Shown: positions 18,001 through 26,425, counted from the stretch's first letter. The stretch is DNA of 38,400 nucleotides from Cytophagales bacterium (GCA_014376535.1 JACMRH010000490.1:1-38400), one strand, 5' to 3'. Notes: generated from the letters alone by a model not told the origin. Translations and numbers: made by a program.

Positions 18001-20788
18001 TCAAAGTCTGGCTTACCCATTGGGCAGTTGTATCGGGCATATTTAAGTTAAATGTTGGGGTGGCAGTCAACCTTGTTCCCAAAGTGGCGGTGGCATACCA
18101 GGCCAGTCCTGTTCCTGTCGCTTTTAAAGTGTAAGTACCGGTGGTCTGGCAGGTGTCAAGGTTGATAGTGGCGGGTGCTGAAGGCTTTACCTTTATAATC
18201 ACATCCGCTTTGGACCTGGGCCCTTCACATCCGTTTAAGGTTTGGCTCACCCAGCAGAAAGTAGTATCAGGTACATTCAGGTTGAATATGGGGGCAACAT
18301 TACTGGAGGTCCCTCCAGTAGCCACAGTATACCAGCCTAATCCGACACCAAATGCCTGCAAGGTATAGCTACCGGTAGTCTGGCATGTATCTAGGCTCTT
18401 CACTGTTGGTATACCGGGGGTCTTACGTATCGCGATAGTAAGTTGTTTTCTAGGCCCTTCGCATCCGTTCAATATCTGGCTTACCCACCTGGAGGTAGTA
18501 TCAGGAATGTTCAGGTTAAAAGATGGAGTTGCCGTCACCCTAGTTCCCAAAGTGGCAGTAGTGTACCAGCCCAGACCTGTTCCGGTCGTCTTCAATGCAT
18601 AAGTTCCGATTGTCTGGCAGGTGTCCAGGTTAGAAGTCACAGGTGCTGAAGGCAATGCCTTTATCATGACATCAACTTTGGCCCTGGGCCCTTCACATCC
18701 GTTCAAGGTTTGGCTTACCCAGTGGGAAGTAGTATCAGGAACATTCAGGTTGACTACCGGCGCAATAATACTGGAAGTCCCGCCAGTAGCCAAAGTATAC
18801 CAGCTTAAACCGACACCACTAGCCTGCAAGGTATAGCTACCGGCAGTCTGGCAGGTATCCAAATTTTTCACTGTGGGCAAGCCGGGGATCTTCCGGATGG
18901 CAATTGATATTTGCGCCCTTGGGCTCTCGCATCCGCCGATAGTTTGGCTCACCCATTTGGAGGTAGTGTCAGGAAAGTTCAGGTTGTAAACCGGTGCAGT
19001 GGTCGTTTTGCCTGTTATTCCGGTAGGTAAATTGTACCAGGTCAGGTTTGTACCGGTAGCAGTCAAGGAATAATTCCCACTTTGCTGACAGGTATCAATA
19101 TTTTTGGTGAGCGGTGCAGCAGGAAGTTTGGTGATGATCTGGAGCGTATCAAAAAACTTTACCCATCCGCCAAAGAACACATCATCAAATGCAAAATCAT
19201 TTCCAAATGCAGTAAGGTTTTTAGATTCTATCCTAATATCGGCAGTTGTATTTGTTCCTGAGTTCCAGCTTTGAGAAAACTGCTCCCATACCTTATTATT
19301 AGTTGGTGTAAATAAACTTCCAATCACCTGTCCATTTATAGTAAACTGGAGTATAGGAGAGCTAATGCCTGTAAGATCATTTACCCAAATCGAAAAATTG
19401 TAGGCCGTGTTTGGGGACACCGAAATAGTTTCCCTCCAGAGGTAGAGATTGGCAATAGTAGAACCATCCACATTCAACATTTTTCCCGAACCTGTTGTGT
19501 GATCAACAGCATTGTCCTGGAATTTATTAGATAACTTCGGATCGGTTACTACATTATAATCAGTTCTACTAAGATATCTACTGTTAAACGTAGAATCTGT
19601 CCTGCTCTCATATCTATATTGAGACATAAACCCAGAATTCCCTAAACTAAAATCCGGGTTCAAAATGAGATTTCCAGAGTAAATGGAGTCTTTGACGATG
19701 TATTGGGTTACACCTGGCAGGGGGGGTGATGCAAAATTTTTTCCCTGTATAACTCCCTTGTCCCATACCGGGGAAGGGCGCCCGGTGGCATTGACCATTA
19801 CACTGTCTCCCAGGCAAACAGTTTGGTCTGGACCAGCATACAAAGCATCATCATTTACAATATTGTAATAGGTTGTGGTGTAATTGCCGGCGACATCCTT
19901 TGTAATGCCACCGCTGCTCACCGAACTTATCGAGATGGTAATATTTTCATCTAATTCATGTATGTTGTCATTGACAATGGTAAGCGGAATTGGAAAACTA
20001 TCTGACTTAGTTGTATACTGACCTGCAGGGATGGTTAGACTTGATAAGTTGAAATCAGTCCCAGATGTTGCATTAGAGAAATTAGTTGAAAAGGTCACCG
20101 TCAGGCCACCAGCAGGTACAATGCCGCTTACTTTTATTTCCGGACGCGAAACAGCACTTTCAGGAGCTGAATAATTTGGTTTTGTAAATGTTACTACAGG
20201 CGTAAAACTGATGTTGACTTCATCAACAAAATTTCCATAATCAGGTAGACCTCCAGCCGTTCCTTTTGGTTCTAAAGACACCTGATAATTACCAGTAGGT
20301 AAGCCTACAATATACGATCCACGGTAATATTTCCATCCGGTACTATCTGTAGAGGAAGATTTCAATATTGCAAGCTTTGTGGTGCCCGCTAAATCATAGA
20401 TATTCAATTCCATTGTATCTGAACCATACCTGCCCTGATGGTAGTAGGAATACGACATGTTTTCTCCAAAAACGAGGAACATGTTCTGATACATCCGGGC
20501 GGCATACTTCGCATTGAGCTCTATGTGTTGATTTCCCACCGCAGATAATTCTCCGCTTGTTGCACCTAATTTCCTTTGTTCAATATTATAATCAGGAGCA
20601 GTGGAGTTCCATCCAGGCACTCTTGTTCCAATCACTGCGGCAGGTGCATTAGCTGCGATGTTGAATGAAAATCCAGAAAAGATGACCGGACTTTCAAAAC
20701 CCCCATTGGTTAAAACCCTACTTTGAGAAGAAACATCTTTATAAGTAAATACTGAAAAAATGAGAAATATGAGGTAAAATCTTTTCAT
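15044..20788 (-). CDS. Giant repeat adhesin with T9SS type B C-terminal domain (SprB-like)
   Basis: A 1914-residue surface protein. After the signal peptide (about 1-21) comes an N-terminal lectin-like module with 'NGGFESPV' and 'GNQHIELNA' (to about 195). A Calx-beta-like domain ('DFNLSSLTIPAGQ', 'ELDENITISI') follows, then a second carbohydrate-binding-like module (about 375-545, 'NLILNPDFSLGNSG'). Residues 556-1568 are 13 tandem Ig-like repeats of about 78 residues, each with 'LDTCQ...WVSQTxNGCEGPR' and so a likely disulfide pair. One more Ig-like domain, a cadherin-like stretch ('NDDHYTAFLDQDLILNAEN') and the type B sorting domain (about 1830-1914: 'FLPDAFTPNGDGINDF', 'LNVFNRWGDLVYR', 'LPVGTYYLVAEL') complete it. 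The gene overlaps its PorP/SprF partner by 4 bases. Adhesion or gliding is the likely role; it is not an orthologue assignment to SprB. Confidence 0.92.
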   Translation of the reverse strand: MKRFYLIFLIFSVFTYKDVSSQSRVLTNGGFESPVIFSGFSFNIAANAPAAVIGTRVPGWNSTAPDYNIEQRKLGATSGELSAVGNQHIELNAKYAARMYQNMFLVFGENMSYSYYHQGRYGSDTMELNIYDLAGTTKLAILKSSSTDSTGWKYYRGSYIVGLPTGNYQVSLEPKGTAGGLPDYGNFVDEVNISFTPVVTFTKPNYSAPESAVSRPEIKVSGIVPAGGLTVTFSTNFSNATSGTDFNLSSLTIPAGQYTTKSDSFPIPLTIVNDNIHELDENITISISSVSSGGITKDVAGNYTTTYYNIVNDDALYAGPDQTVCLGDSVMVNATGRPSPVWDKGVIQGKNFASPPLPGVTQYIVKDSIYSGNLILNPDFSLGNSGFMSQYRYESRTDSTFNSRYLSRTDYNVVTDPKLSNKFQDNAVDHTTGSGKMLNVDGSTIANLYLWRETISVSPNTAYNFSIWVNDLTGISSPILQFTINGQVIGSLFTPTNNKVWEQFSQSWNSGTNTTADIRIESKNLTAFGNDFAFDDVFFGGWVKFFDTLQIITKLPAAPLTKNIDTCQQSGNYSLTATGTNLTWYNLPTGITGKTTTAPVYNLNFPDTTSKWVSQTIGGCESPRAQISIAIRKIPGLPTVKNLDTCQTAGSYTLQASGVGLSWYTLATGGTSSIIAPVVNLNVPDTTSHWVSQTLNGCEGPRAKVDVMIKALPSAPVTSNLDTCQTIGTYALKTTGTGLGWYTTATLGTRVTATPSFNLNIPDTTSRWVSQILNGCEGPRKQLTIAIRKTPGIPTVKSLDTCQTTGSYTLQAFGVGLGWYTVATGGTSSNVAPIFNLNVPDTTFCWVSQTLNGCEGPRSKADVIIKVKPSAPATINLDTCQTTGTYTLKATGTGLAWYATATLGTRLTATPTFNLNMPDTTAQWVSQTLNGCEGPRSQVDVAIRKIPGLPVLKNIDTCQQMGNISLASSGTNLKWYDFSSGGTASNIVPVYDLNIPINTSKWVSQGFNGCEGPRLQLTILIKTTPAAPATINLDTCQTTGTYTLKATGTGLSWYASATLGTRLTATPTLNLNMPDTTAQWVSQTMNGCEGPTSQVDVAIRKIPGLPVLKNIDTCQQMGNISLTSSGTNLKWYDFSSGGTASNIVPVFDLNIPINTSKWVSQGFNGCEGPRLQLTILIKTPPVVPATVNLDTCRTSGLYTAKASGASLNWYDVSSGGIANTIAPVFYLNIPDTTAKWVTQTSNGCESPRAKVLISVKALPVAPLTQDVSVCQSAGNITLTATGAQLKWYNTASGGTIVSSPDFPISNPDTVSLWVSQTVSLCEGPRSKATLVVKALPSAPLVKDTTLCQKTGTLSFKASGTSLLWYFPGSTAGSGLTPSVNTNIAQATIYQVSQTVNGCEGLKSTETIQINNIPAAPAGIDQVICESTGTISYLASGIALQWYSGPTITTFTTQAPSINRNDIGINQAFVSQTINSCESFRKLVKITVNALPAAPLIPDVKYCYGDLARPLTSLKDSLFWYNVASGGIRSTQVPIPNTQNVSVKNYWVSAVVKGCESPRANVKATVNTLPLVLITGVSGGTYCSKTKLTFKATGGISYDWTSPGGQHSSQANLVIPSFGAKDVGKYVLKGTDINQCSSEESLSLDIKYPPAIIALPLVVCEKEPIRIKAGTTGTAFWKLPGNRVQNSSDLYLPISQYSDNGRYVIISSQNGCTDSLDVFISVNNCKPKANDDHYTAFLDQDLILNAENHPIDNDSDPNDKLQFEDFSFITTPRFGTLSVDSKGFWTYKVSSEIDAVEILEYQVCDRGVPKLCDNAKVEIVLKKREAFLPDAFTPNGDGINDFYTVYHLSPQVRVALNVFNRWGDLVYRNADYKNDWAGACTQGTCQGSELPVGTYYLVAELSNGVKYTTHLTLNR
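16085..19123 (-). repeat. Thirteen tandem ~234-base repeats encoding Ig-like domains
   Basis: Within the adhesin gene, 13 consecutive units of about 234 bases encode residues 556-1568. Units 1-9 share the core 'DTC(Q/R)' and 'NGCE(G/S)P'; units 10-13 are more diverged. Units come in two alternating subtypes (P-G-x-P-x-x-K and P-[SA]-A-P-[AV]-T), consistent with growth by two-unit duplications. Confidence 0.93.
17249..18184 (-). repeat. Recent 468-base tandem duplication inside the adhesin
   Basis: Units 5-6 (residues 869-1024, bases 17717-18184) and units 7-8 (residues 1025-1180, bases 17249-17716) are nearly identical at DNA and protein level, whereas the other units differ clearly. Long stretches match exactly, for example around 17258 and 17726. 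This is a two-repeat block copied once, most likely by slippage or unequal recombination. Confidence 0.93.
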
Positions 20789-21196
20789 TAATTCTTCACT
20801 ATAGTTCTGGCTTTTAAAAAATTGGTTAGGTTCTAATTACGTATCAAAAGACTTTATGTTCTTTATGCAGAATACTTTGAAGAGTAAGCCATTAAAAGAG
20901 CATTTTATTCATTCCCTTTTGGTCAAATTAATTGTAACACGTATTATTTTATGTTCTTGAAATGCTCTACATCCTCTCATAAAAATTATTGAACTTGTTT
21001 TTTATATCTTCTCGTGAATAACTCTGAAGACAGCTTCTCACAAATCTCTGTTTTCTCAACATATTTTATGAATTCCTTAAAGATTGTGGTCTCCCCCGAA
21101 ACACTGGTAATGACCTGTTGCAATAAATACAATGCTTATTAACCATCAACTAATGGATTGTTAAGTAATCTTCCCTGTTTTGAAACTGAAACGCTT
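20789..21196. other. Intergenic region of 408 bases
   Basis: This lies between the adhesin start and the end of the next minus-strand gene and presumably carries the adhesin operon promoter. I see no exact TAnnTTTG element on the minus strand; the nearest is the complement of CAAATTAA around 20924. No convincing gene, RNA or hairpin terminator was found. Confidence 0.4.
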
Positions 21197-22024
21197 TTAA
21201 AACACACTTAGTGGCAAAGTTAGCCCAGCTCCATACATATACTGTAAAGAAAAGAAACGATGAGTGGCCAATCCTTTATGATCGGCTCCCAGTCTTGTAT
21301 TTGTATAATTCGCAAATGCACCCTGCAAGGATGTTTCTATGAAAAAATATTTTAATAATTCTAAACGCAAAGTGGTGCTTAGGCCATAAACCATTCCATG
21401 ATAATAAAAGGCACCTTTATCATAATTACCGAGAACACTAGAAATAGTGTAAGAAACTAAAGGTCCAGCACCAACTTTCCCTATCGCACTGATTTTAATG
21501 TTTTTCTTCTTCACAAAATCAGTCCGTTTTAGCATATTTATCATCAGGTAGTTATTACCATTTGTATGTTGCAAATGAACAAAGTCTGGTGTTACAACAG
21601 TGTCTTTATTAATTGCATGTCCTCGCACATTACCACTTACAAACATGCTCTGATAATCATTCACAACATATTTTAAATGGTCCCAGCTTAACTCAATCCC
21701 GAAATTCCTTTTATTATTGAAAAAATAACCAATATGGAAATTGTATTGGGGCACAGTCATCACTTTTATTTTATAAAAATATTCCATGTCAGGCTTGTCG
21801 CTTGCATGGGCGTTTTTAAAAGTAAAGTCATAATTATCAGTTTCTGAATTTCTAAACCTGATTGTACTTTTAGAGTACCAGTCACGGTTATAACCCCAAA
21901 AAAGATAGAATTCTCCACGGGAAAATCCCTTTTTAGAAACGAGTTCAGAAAGAGAATTATTATCTTGTGAAATGGCTTGATTATATGCCAGGGCTAACAG
22001 GCATATTAGTATTATTTGCTTCAT
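21197..22024 (-). CDS. Predicted outer-membrane beta-barrel protein
   Basis: A 275-residue protein with a signal peptide (about 1-19, 'MKQIILICLLALAYNQAIS'). The mature part consists of alternating aromatic and polar strands: 'GEFYLFWGYNRDWYS', 'YNFHIGYFFNNKRNFGIELSW', 'SAIGKVGAGPLVSYTI', 'FFIETSLQGAFANYT', 'FSLQYMYGAGLTLPLSVF'. This is the pattern of an 8- to 12-stranded outer-membrane barrel, with a terminal strand ending in Phe. No enzyme motif is visible and I do not recognise a named family. It is a stand-alone minus-strand gene, separated from the DJ-1-like gene upstream by a terminator and from the adhesin operon by about 400 bases. Confidence 0.75.
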   Translation of the reverse strand: MKQIILICLLALAYNQAISQDNNSLSELVSKKGFSRGEFYLFWGYNRDWYSKSTIRFRNSETDNYDFTFKNAHASDKPDMEYFYKIKVMTVPQYNFHIGYFFNNKRNFGIELSWDHLKYVVNDYQSMFVSGNVRGHAINKDTVVTPDFVHLQHTNGNNYLMINMLKRTDFVKKKNIKISAIGKVGAGPLVSYTISSVLGNYDKGAFYYHGMVYGLSTTLRLELLKYFFIETSLQGAFANYTNTRLGADHKGLATHRFFSLQYMYGAGLTLPLSVF

Positions 22025-22229
22025 TCTTTTTGTCTGTGGGGTAGACTTTGCAAGTAAAAATATTGAAAATCAACTAGTAAAAATTTGATTTTCTAAAAAT
22101 CTATTTTATCTCAGATAATAAATCATGTAAGTTTGTTTGAGGAAAAGGTCAAATAAAAAGTTAATCAACATATAAAAAATGTTCCTGGAATAATATAATA
22201 TTATCTAAACGAACCATGCGCACATTTAT

Positions 22230-22260
22230 AAAAAAGGCCGCCTTAAAGGCAGCCTTTTTT
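22230..22260 (-). terminator. Terminator after the DJ-1/PfpI gene (symmetrical)
   Basis: Six A, GGC, one mismatch, GCC, loop TTAAA, GGC, mismatch, GCC and six T form a hairpin flanked by A and T runs on both strands. On the minus strand it lies 23 bases beyond the end of the DJ-1/PfpI gene and ends in a T-run, so it isolates that gene from the barrel protein gene. Confidence 0.82.
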
Positions 22261-22282
22261 ATTTATAAATTCCATGTATGAT

Positions 22283-22855
22283 TTATGCGTGTTCTTTGGG
22301 GTTCCTATTATGAATCCCTTCAGCAAACTCTTCAATCATTTTAGCGCAAAATGCCGGAAGATCTGCCGGTCGCCTGCTGGTTACAAATCCCTGATCGCAA
22401 ACCACTTCTTCGTCAACCCAATCTGCTCCTGCATTCATTAAATCAGTTCTTATTGAAGGAAAGGAGGTAAGTGTTCGGCCTGCCAGTGTATCAGTTTCTA
22501 TCAAAGTTAAAAGACCGTGACATATCGCTGCAACTGGTTTTTTATCTTCCATAAAACCTGCTACAAAATCAATCACATCTTCATTCATCCTTAATTTATC
22601 AGGACTCATAACTCCACCTGGTAATAATAATGCATCATAATCGTCAGAATTAACTTCTTCAATTACTTTGTCAACCATGTATTCCCCACCCCAGTTAGTT
22701 TCTCTCCAGGCTTTTACTTTACCTGGCTTTAAGGAAATAACATCTACAGTTGCACTTTGTTCTTTCAAAGCATTTAAAGGAATTAAAAACTCCGATTCTT
22801 CAAAACCATCTGCAACAACAATGGCGATCCTTTTATTATTCAGTTTCGTTTCCAT
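22283..22855 (-). CDS. DJ-1/PfpI family protein (type 1 glutamine amidotransferase-like)
   Basis: A 190-residue cytoplasmic protein of the PfpI/YhbO group. 'IAIVVADGFEESEF' carries the conserved Glu (E19 or E20) and 'AAICHG' gives the nucleophilic Cys112 followed by His113. 'LLLPGG' and 'SRRPADLPAFCAKMI' near the end complete the family pattern. The length is normal for the family. Members are reported as stress-induced deglycase, hydratase or peptidase-like proteins; the activity is debated, and the substrate cannot be told from sequence. It is monocistronic: a terminator follows, and 7 bases upstream of the start lies an 18-base palindrome that could be an operator. Confidence 0.9.
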   Translation of the reverse strand: METKLNNKRIAIVVADGFEESEFLIPLNALKEQSATVDVISLKPGKVKAWRETNWGGEYMVDKVIEEVNSDDYDALLLPGGVMSPDKLRMNEDVIDFVAGFMEDKKPVAAICHGLLTLIETDTLAGRTLTSFPSIRTDLMNAGADWVDEEVVCDQGFVTSRRPADLPAFCAKMIEEFAEGIHNRNPKEHA

Positions 22856-22861
22856 ATGAAT

Positions 22862-22879
22862 TACATTTTATTTAATGTA
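22862..22879. promoter_or_regulatory. Palindrome upstream of the DJ-1/PfpI gene
   Basis: TACATT-TTATTT-AATGTA is an inverted repeat (6-6-6) lying 7 bases before the start codon of the minus-strand gene. The position suits a repressor site or a 5' leader hairpin. Palindromes this short occur by chance in A+T-rich DNA. Confidence 0.3.
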
Positions 22880-22895
22880 GAAATAAATATGCCAC

Positions 22896-22986
22896 TAATG
22901 TCCACCGCCTTGGATTTTTAAACTCCTTCCCTGCAAAGTGAAGGTGGCCCGAGCCGGAAGGGCAGTTCTTTCAAGAAAAAAGAACT
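22896..22986. repeat. Partial or rearranged copy of the dispersed intergenic repeat
   Basis: It contains 'CACCGCCTTGGATTTTT' and the hairpin AGTTCTTT/AAAGAACT (22964-22986), which resemble the end of the repeat at 23087-23281 ('CACCGCCTTGAATTTTT' and 'TTCTTTCAAGAAAAAAGAAC'). About 35 bases of G+C-richer sequence separate the two parts, so this looks like a related but rearranged element. No coding role is apparent. Confidence 0.5.
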
Positions 22987-23086
22987 AAAAAGTTAGGGCT
23001 GTAAAAATGTCAAGTTCACTGCTCTTACTTATTTTGATCCAAAAGAAATTCTCCTCGCTACACATAACTCACAACTCACCGCTGAA

Positions 23087-23281
23087 TTTGGCCTTGGAAG
23101 AAATGGCGTTAAGAATTTCTTTAAGAGGGATGGCAAAAGAAAGACTGCCTGCCCGATAGACTGATATTGCTTGTTCTTTTAAAGCTGCCTATTCGCAGGA
23201 TTTCGAGTGAAGGCAAAAGAAATTTAGCCATTTGTTCCACCGCCTTGAATTTTTGGTTCTTTTCTTTCAAGAAAAAAGAAC
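23087..23281 (+). repeat. Dispersed intergenic repeat, copy 1
   Basis: Two conserved blocks match the region 29357-29524 in inverted orientation. Bases 23087-23159 agree with the complement of 29452-29524 at 65 of 73 positions, and 23198-23254 with that of 29357-29413 at 49 of 57. The middle is diverged. The element ends in a hairpin GTTCTTTT/AAAAGAAC (23256-23281). It lies just beyond the 3' end of the efflux permease gene. An 83-residue minus-strand frame across it (23121-23372) also runs into the permease gene in another frame and is not a gene. Confidence 0.85.
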
Positions 23282-23307
23282 GACGTAGTTGGGGGATCCA
23301 GATAAGA

Positions 23308-26300
23308 CTAAACAGCCAATTTAACCTTCCTCCTTTCAACCAGCCTTTTAACCCTCTCAATAATTCTTTCAAAGGTCATATAAGCTGCAGGAACCAGCAC
23401 CAAGGTAAGCAAAAGCGAACTAGTTAAGCCTCCAATAATTACCCAAGCCAATCCATTTTTAGTTTCAGCTCCGGCACCAGAAGCAAGTGCAATTGGCAAC
23501 ATTCCAAATATCATGGCAAAAGTCGTCATTAAGATTGGACGTAATCGTTCTTTTCCTGATTCAATAAGTGCATCATGAACAGACTTTCCCTGTTCTTTCA
23601 AATGGTTTGTAAAGTCAACAATCAGAATTGCATTTTTTGCCACTAAGCCCATCAGCATTATCATTCCGATAATTGCGAAGATGCTGAGGTTTTGCAAAGC
23701 TAGAGCCAGAGCAAGTAACGCGCCTATCAAGGCAACTGGCAAAGAAAAAAGCACTATAAATGGATATAGAAATGAATCATATAGTGCAACCATCACCAGG
23801 TAAACAAATATAATGGCGATTCCCATAGCGGCTCCTAAACTGCCAAAAGCATCTGATTGCTGTTGCAATGAGCCGGCATATTCAATTGAAATGCCTTCTG
23901 GTAATTGCTTATCTTTCATTTCGTTTTGTATGTCTGCACCTACTGTTCCTACTGGTCTTCCAACAACTTGAGAATTGACTGTTATGGAAGAAACACGGTC
24001 TCTTCTTTCCAATTTGGTTGCACCAGGTTCCTGTAATACTGTTGCAAACTGGTTTAAAGCAATTTGTTGACCTTTTTGGTTGATGAAAGTAATATTGCTA
24101 ACATCAGCAGCATTTTTTCTATTGAACTTATCTAGCGAAATCTTAATGTCATACTCATATTGGCCTTCTCTGTATTTACTTTTTTCATTTCCGCTAAATG
24201 CAGTTTGGAGCGTTGTTCCGACTTCTGTAACTGACAAGCCCAAATCTGCCATTCGGTCTCTGTCAATTTTGACCTGTAATTCTGGTTTCGGATCTTCGGT
24301 GGAAAGCTCGGCATCGGTCACACCCGGCACTTTTTGTGCAACTGCCAGCACTAATTCTGCAGCTTCTCTTACTTTTACAACGTCTGTTCCTTTTAAGACA
24401 ATTTGGATCGGTGCCTGATTCGCATTTCCAGTTATGCCAACGGGTGCAGCTTTAGCTTTTACACCTGGTATTCTGCTTATTTCCATTTTTATATCATTCC
24501 CAAACTCTTCAGTACTCATGCTCCTCTCTTTTTTGTCTTTGAGAATGACAGTCATTTCAGAACGGTAATTTGTTGCCGAACCCGCCATTTGAGTTCCCGA
24601 ATAACCCACATTGCTAAAAACGCGTTGCACTTCTGGTCGGGCCAGGATCAAATTCTCAACATCTCTGGTAACCTGATTATTTTGGTATAAGTTAACCTGA
24701 GGCTCAAGTTCAAGCGACACAACAAGTTCTCCGCGATCGGCCTGAGCAAAAAACTCAGATCCTATAAATCCTGTCGGAACTAAGGCAATGGACCCCGCAA
24801 ATAATACGAGAGTAATAGCGTAAACAGTCTTTCTATGGGTCAATGCCCACTCTAAAATGTTTCCGTAAGAGTTTTGTAACGAGGTAAACCAGCTTTCGAT
24901 GCCCAATGAAATTTTACCCCACATAGTCGCTGTTGTAAAATGGTTAAGCTTTCCGAACCTGGAAGCGAGCATGGGTGTGATTGTAAACGAAACAAACAAG
25001 CTCATCAAAGTAGAGAAAACAACCACCAGGGAAAACTCACGCACAATATTTCCAATCATTCCTGAAACCATTGACATTGGAAGAAATACAACCACATCGA
25101 CTAAGGTTATGGCCAGGGCTGTAAAACCAATTTCATTTCTTCCATCTAAAGCTGCTGTTCGTTTATCTTTGCCCATTTCCATATGGCGGTAAATATTTTC
25201 CAGTACCACAATCGAGTCGTCTACCAGAATTCCGACCACTAGTGACAAGGCCATCAGAGTCATCAGATTGAGGGAGAAATTACAAACGTACATCAGGATG
25301 AAAGTAGAAATCATCGATGCAGGAATGGCAACCATTACGATCAAAGAACTTCTTAAACTATGAAGGAACACTAACATTACAAATGCTACAATGACCACAG
25401 CGAGCATCAGGTCGTGTGTAACCGCATCGGCTGAAGCAAGTGTATAAATAGAACTGTCGTTGGCAATACTGAATTTCATATTGCTGGTTTTGTACAGCTC
25501 TTCAATTTTGGTAATTTCCTTTCGCACTTTGGCGCTTACGTCTACCGCATTGGCATCTGTTTGTTTCTGAACCACAAAACCGATAGAATTTCTTCCATCT
25601 ATCCTGTTTATCATTGTTTTATCAGCAATACCGTTTTCCACTTCTGCAATATCCTGAACTGTTACGCGGCTTCCATTTGAGGAAGTGGCCACTACAAGTT
25701 TCCTGATCTGGTCCAGGGAACTGAATTTCGCAGCAACACGTAAACTGTATTGTTCTTCTCCCGTTTCAACTTTCCCTGTCGGAAAATCCTGATTTGCATT
25801 CAGGATTGCTTGTGTAACCTGAGATAAGGAAACGTGAAACGCACTTAGTTTGCCAGGATCTATGTTAATCTTAATCTGACGTTCATCACCCCCAACCAGA
25901 CGTATTCTTCCAACTCCTTCAACCTTCGATAATTGTGGCTGAATCCGATCTTCTACCAGTTTGAAGAATTCTGTTGGGTTCATGTTGGCTGTCAGGCCCA
26001 TTTGCATGATAGGGAAGTCATCAGTAGAGAATTTGTTCAGAATGGGTGCTTCAACTTCATCCGGAAGTGTAAACATTATAGCGTTCACTTTTCGTTGTGC
26101 ATCCTGTATAACAAGGTCTACTTTGGCAGACTGCAATAGTGTGACAGTAACCATAGAAATTCCTTCCTGAGTTACAGAAGTGATTTTATCAAGCTTCTCT
26201 AATGATGAAAGGGCATCCTCGACCTTTTTTGTAACGGAAGTTTCGACTTCACCGGCAGCAGCTCCCGGATATAAAGTAACCACCGAAATAACCGGTGCTT

Positions 26301-26421
26301 CAAACTTAGGTAAAAGGTTATAGTTCAGTTGTTTGAAACTTAAAAATCCTAATATTCCAAGTACTGTAAAAACTACAATTACAAGGGCAGGACGCTTAAT
26401 TGATATTTCTGTAATTCCCAT
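23308..26421 (-). CDS. RND efflux transporter permease subunit (AcrB/MexB-like)
   Basis: A 1037-residue inner-membrane pump of the HAE1-type RND family, driven by the proton gradient. It starts 'MGITEISIKRPALVIVVF', the usual cytoplasmic helix plus TM1. The duplicated fold of 12 membrane helices and two large periplasmic loops is present. The proton-relay acids are D401-D402 in 'VGILVDDSIVVLENIYRHM'. The RND motif 'ESGKERLRPILMTTFAMI' is near the end, with 'GLVAKNAILIVDF' in TM10. The length is normal. It is the last gene of a TolC-adaptor-permease operon, 4 bases after the adaptor gene. The substrate (drugs, solvents, detergents) cannot be predicted. Confidence 0.95.
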   Translation of the reverse strand: MGITEISIKRPALVIVVFTVLGILGFLSFKQLNYNLLPKFEAPVISVVTLYPGAAAGEVETSVTKKVEDALSSLEKLDKITSVTQEGISMVTVTLLQSAKVDLVIQDAQRKVNAIMFTLPDEVEAPILNKFSTDDFPIMQMGLTANMNPTEFFKLVEDRIQPQLSKVEGVGRIRLVGGDERQIKINIDPGKLSAFHVSLSQVTQAILNANQDFPTGKVETGEEQYSLRVAAKFSSLDQIRKLVVATSSNGSRVTVQDIAEVENGIADKTMINRIDGRNSIGFVVQKQTDANAVDVSAKVRKEITKIEELYKTSNMKFSIANDSSIYTLASADAVTHDLMLAVVIVAFVMLVFLHSLRSSLIVMVAIPASMISTFILMYVCNFSLNLMTLMALSLVVGILVDDSIVVLENIYRHMEMGKDKRTAALDGRNEIGFTALAITLVDVVVFLPMSMVSGMIGNIVREFSLVVVFSTLMSLFVSFTITPMLASRFGKLNHFTTATMWGKISLGIESWFTSLQNSYGNILEWALTHRKTVYAITLVLFAGSIALVPTGFIGSEFFAQADRGELVVSLELEPQVNLYQNNQVTRDVENLILARPEVQRVFSNVGYSGTQMAGSATNYRSEMTVILKDKKERSMSTEEFGNDIKMEISRIPGVKAKAAPVGITGNANQAPIQIVLKGTDVVKVREAAELVLAVAQKVPGVTDAELSTEDPKPELQVKIDRDRMADLGLSVTEVGTTLQTAFSGNEKSKYREGQYEYDIKISLDKFNRKNAADVSNITFINQKGQQIALNQFATVLQEPGATKLERRDRVSSITVNSQVVGRPVGTVGADIQNEMKDKQLPEGISIEYAGSLQQQSDAFGSLGAAMGIAIIFVYLVMVALYDSFLYPFIVLFSLPVALIGALLALALALQNLSIFAIIGMIMLMGLVAKNAILIVDFTNHLKEQGKSVHDALIESGKERLRPILMTTFAMIFGMLPIALASGAGAETKNGLAWVIIGGLTSSLLLTLVLVPAAYMTFERIIERVKRLVERRKVKLAV

Positions 26422-26425
26422 ATTC

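Noticed and set aside
17226-18836. A series of plus-strand open frames opposite the adhesin repeats (17226-17666, 17829-18134, 18141-18368, 18621-18836)
   Set aside because: They recur in step with the repeats, have no signal or start context, and mirror the codon pattern of the minus-strand gene.
16085-19123. Regular ~234-base periodicity as a possible CRISPR array
   Set aside because: Units are far too long, lie in one continuous coding frame, and encode Ig-like repeats with conserved cysteines.
23121-23372. 83-residue minus-strand frame beside the efflux permease gene
   Set aside because: It is made of dispersed repeat sequence and overlaps the end of the permease gene in another frame; there is no protein-like pattern.
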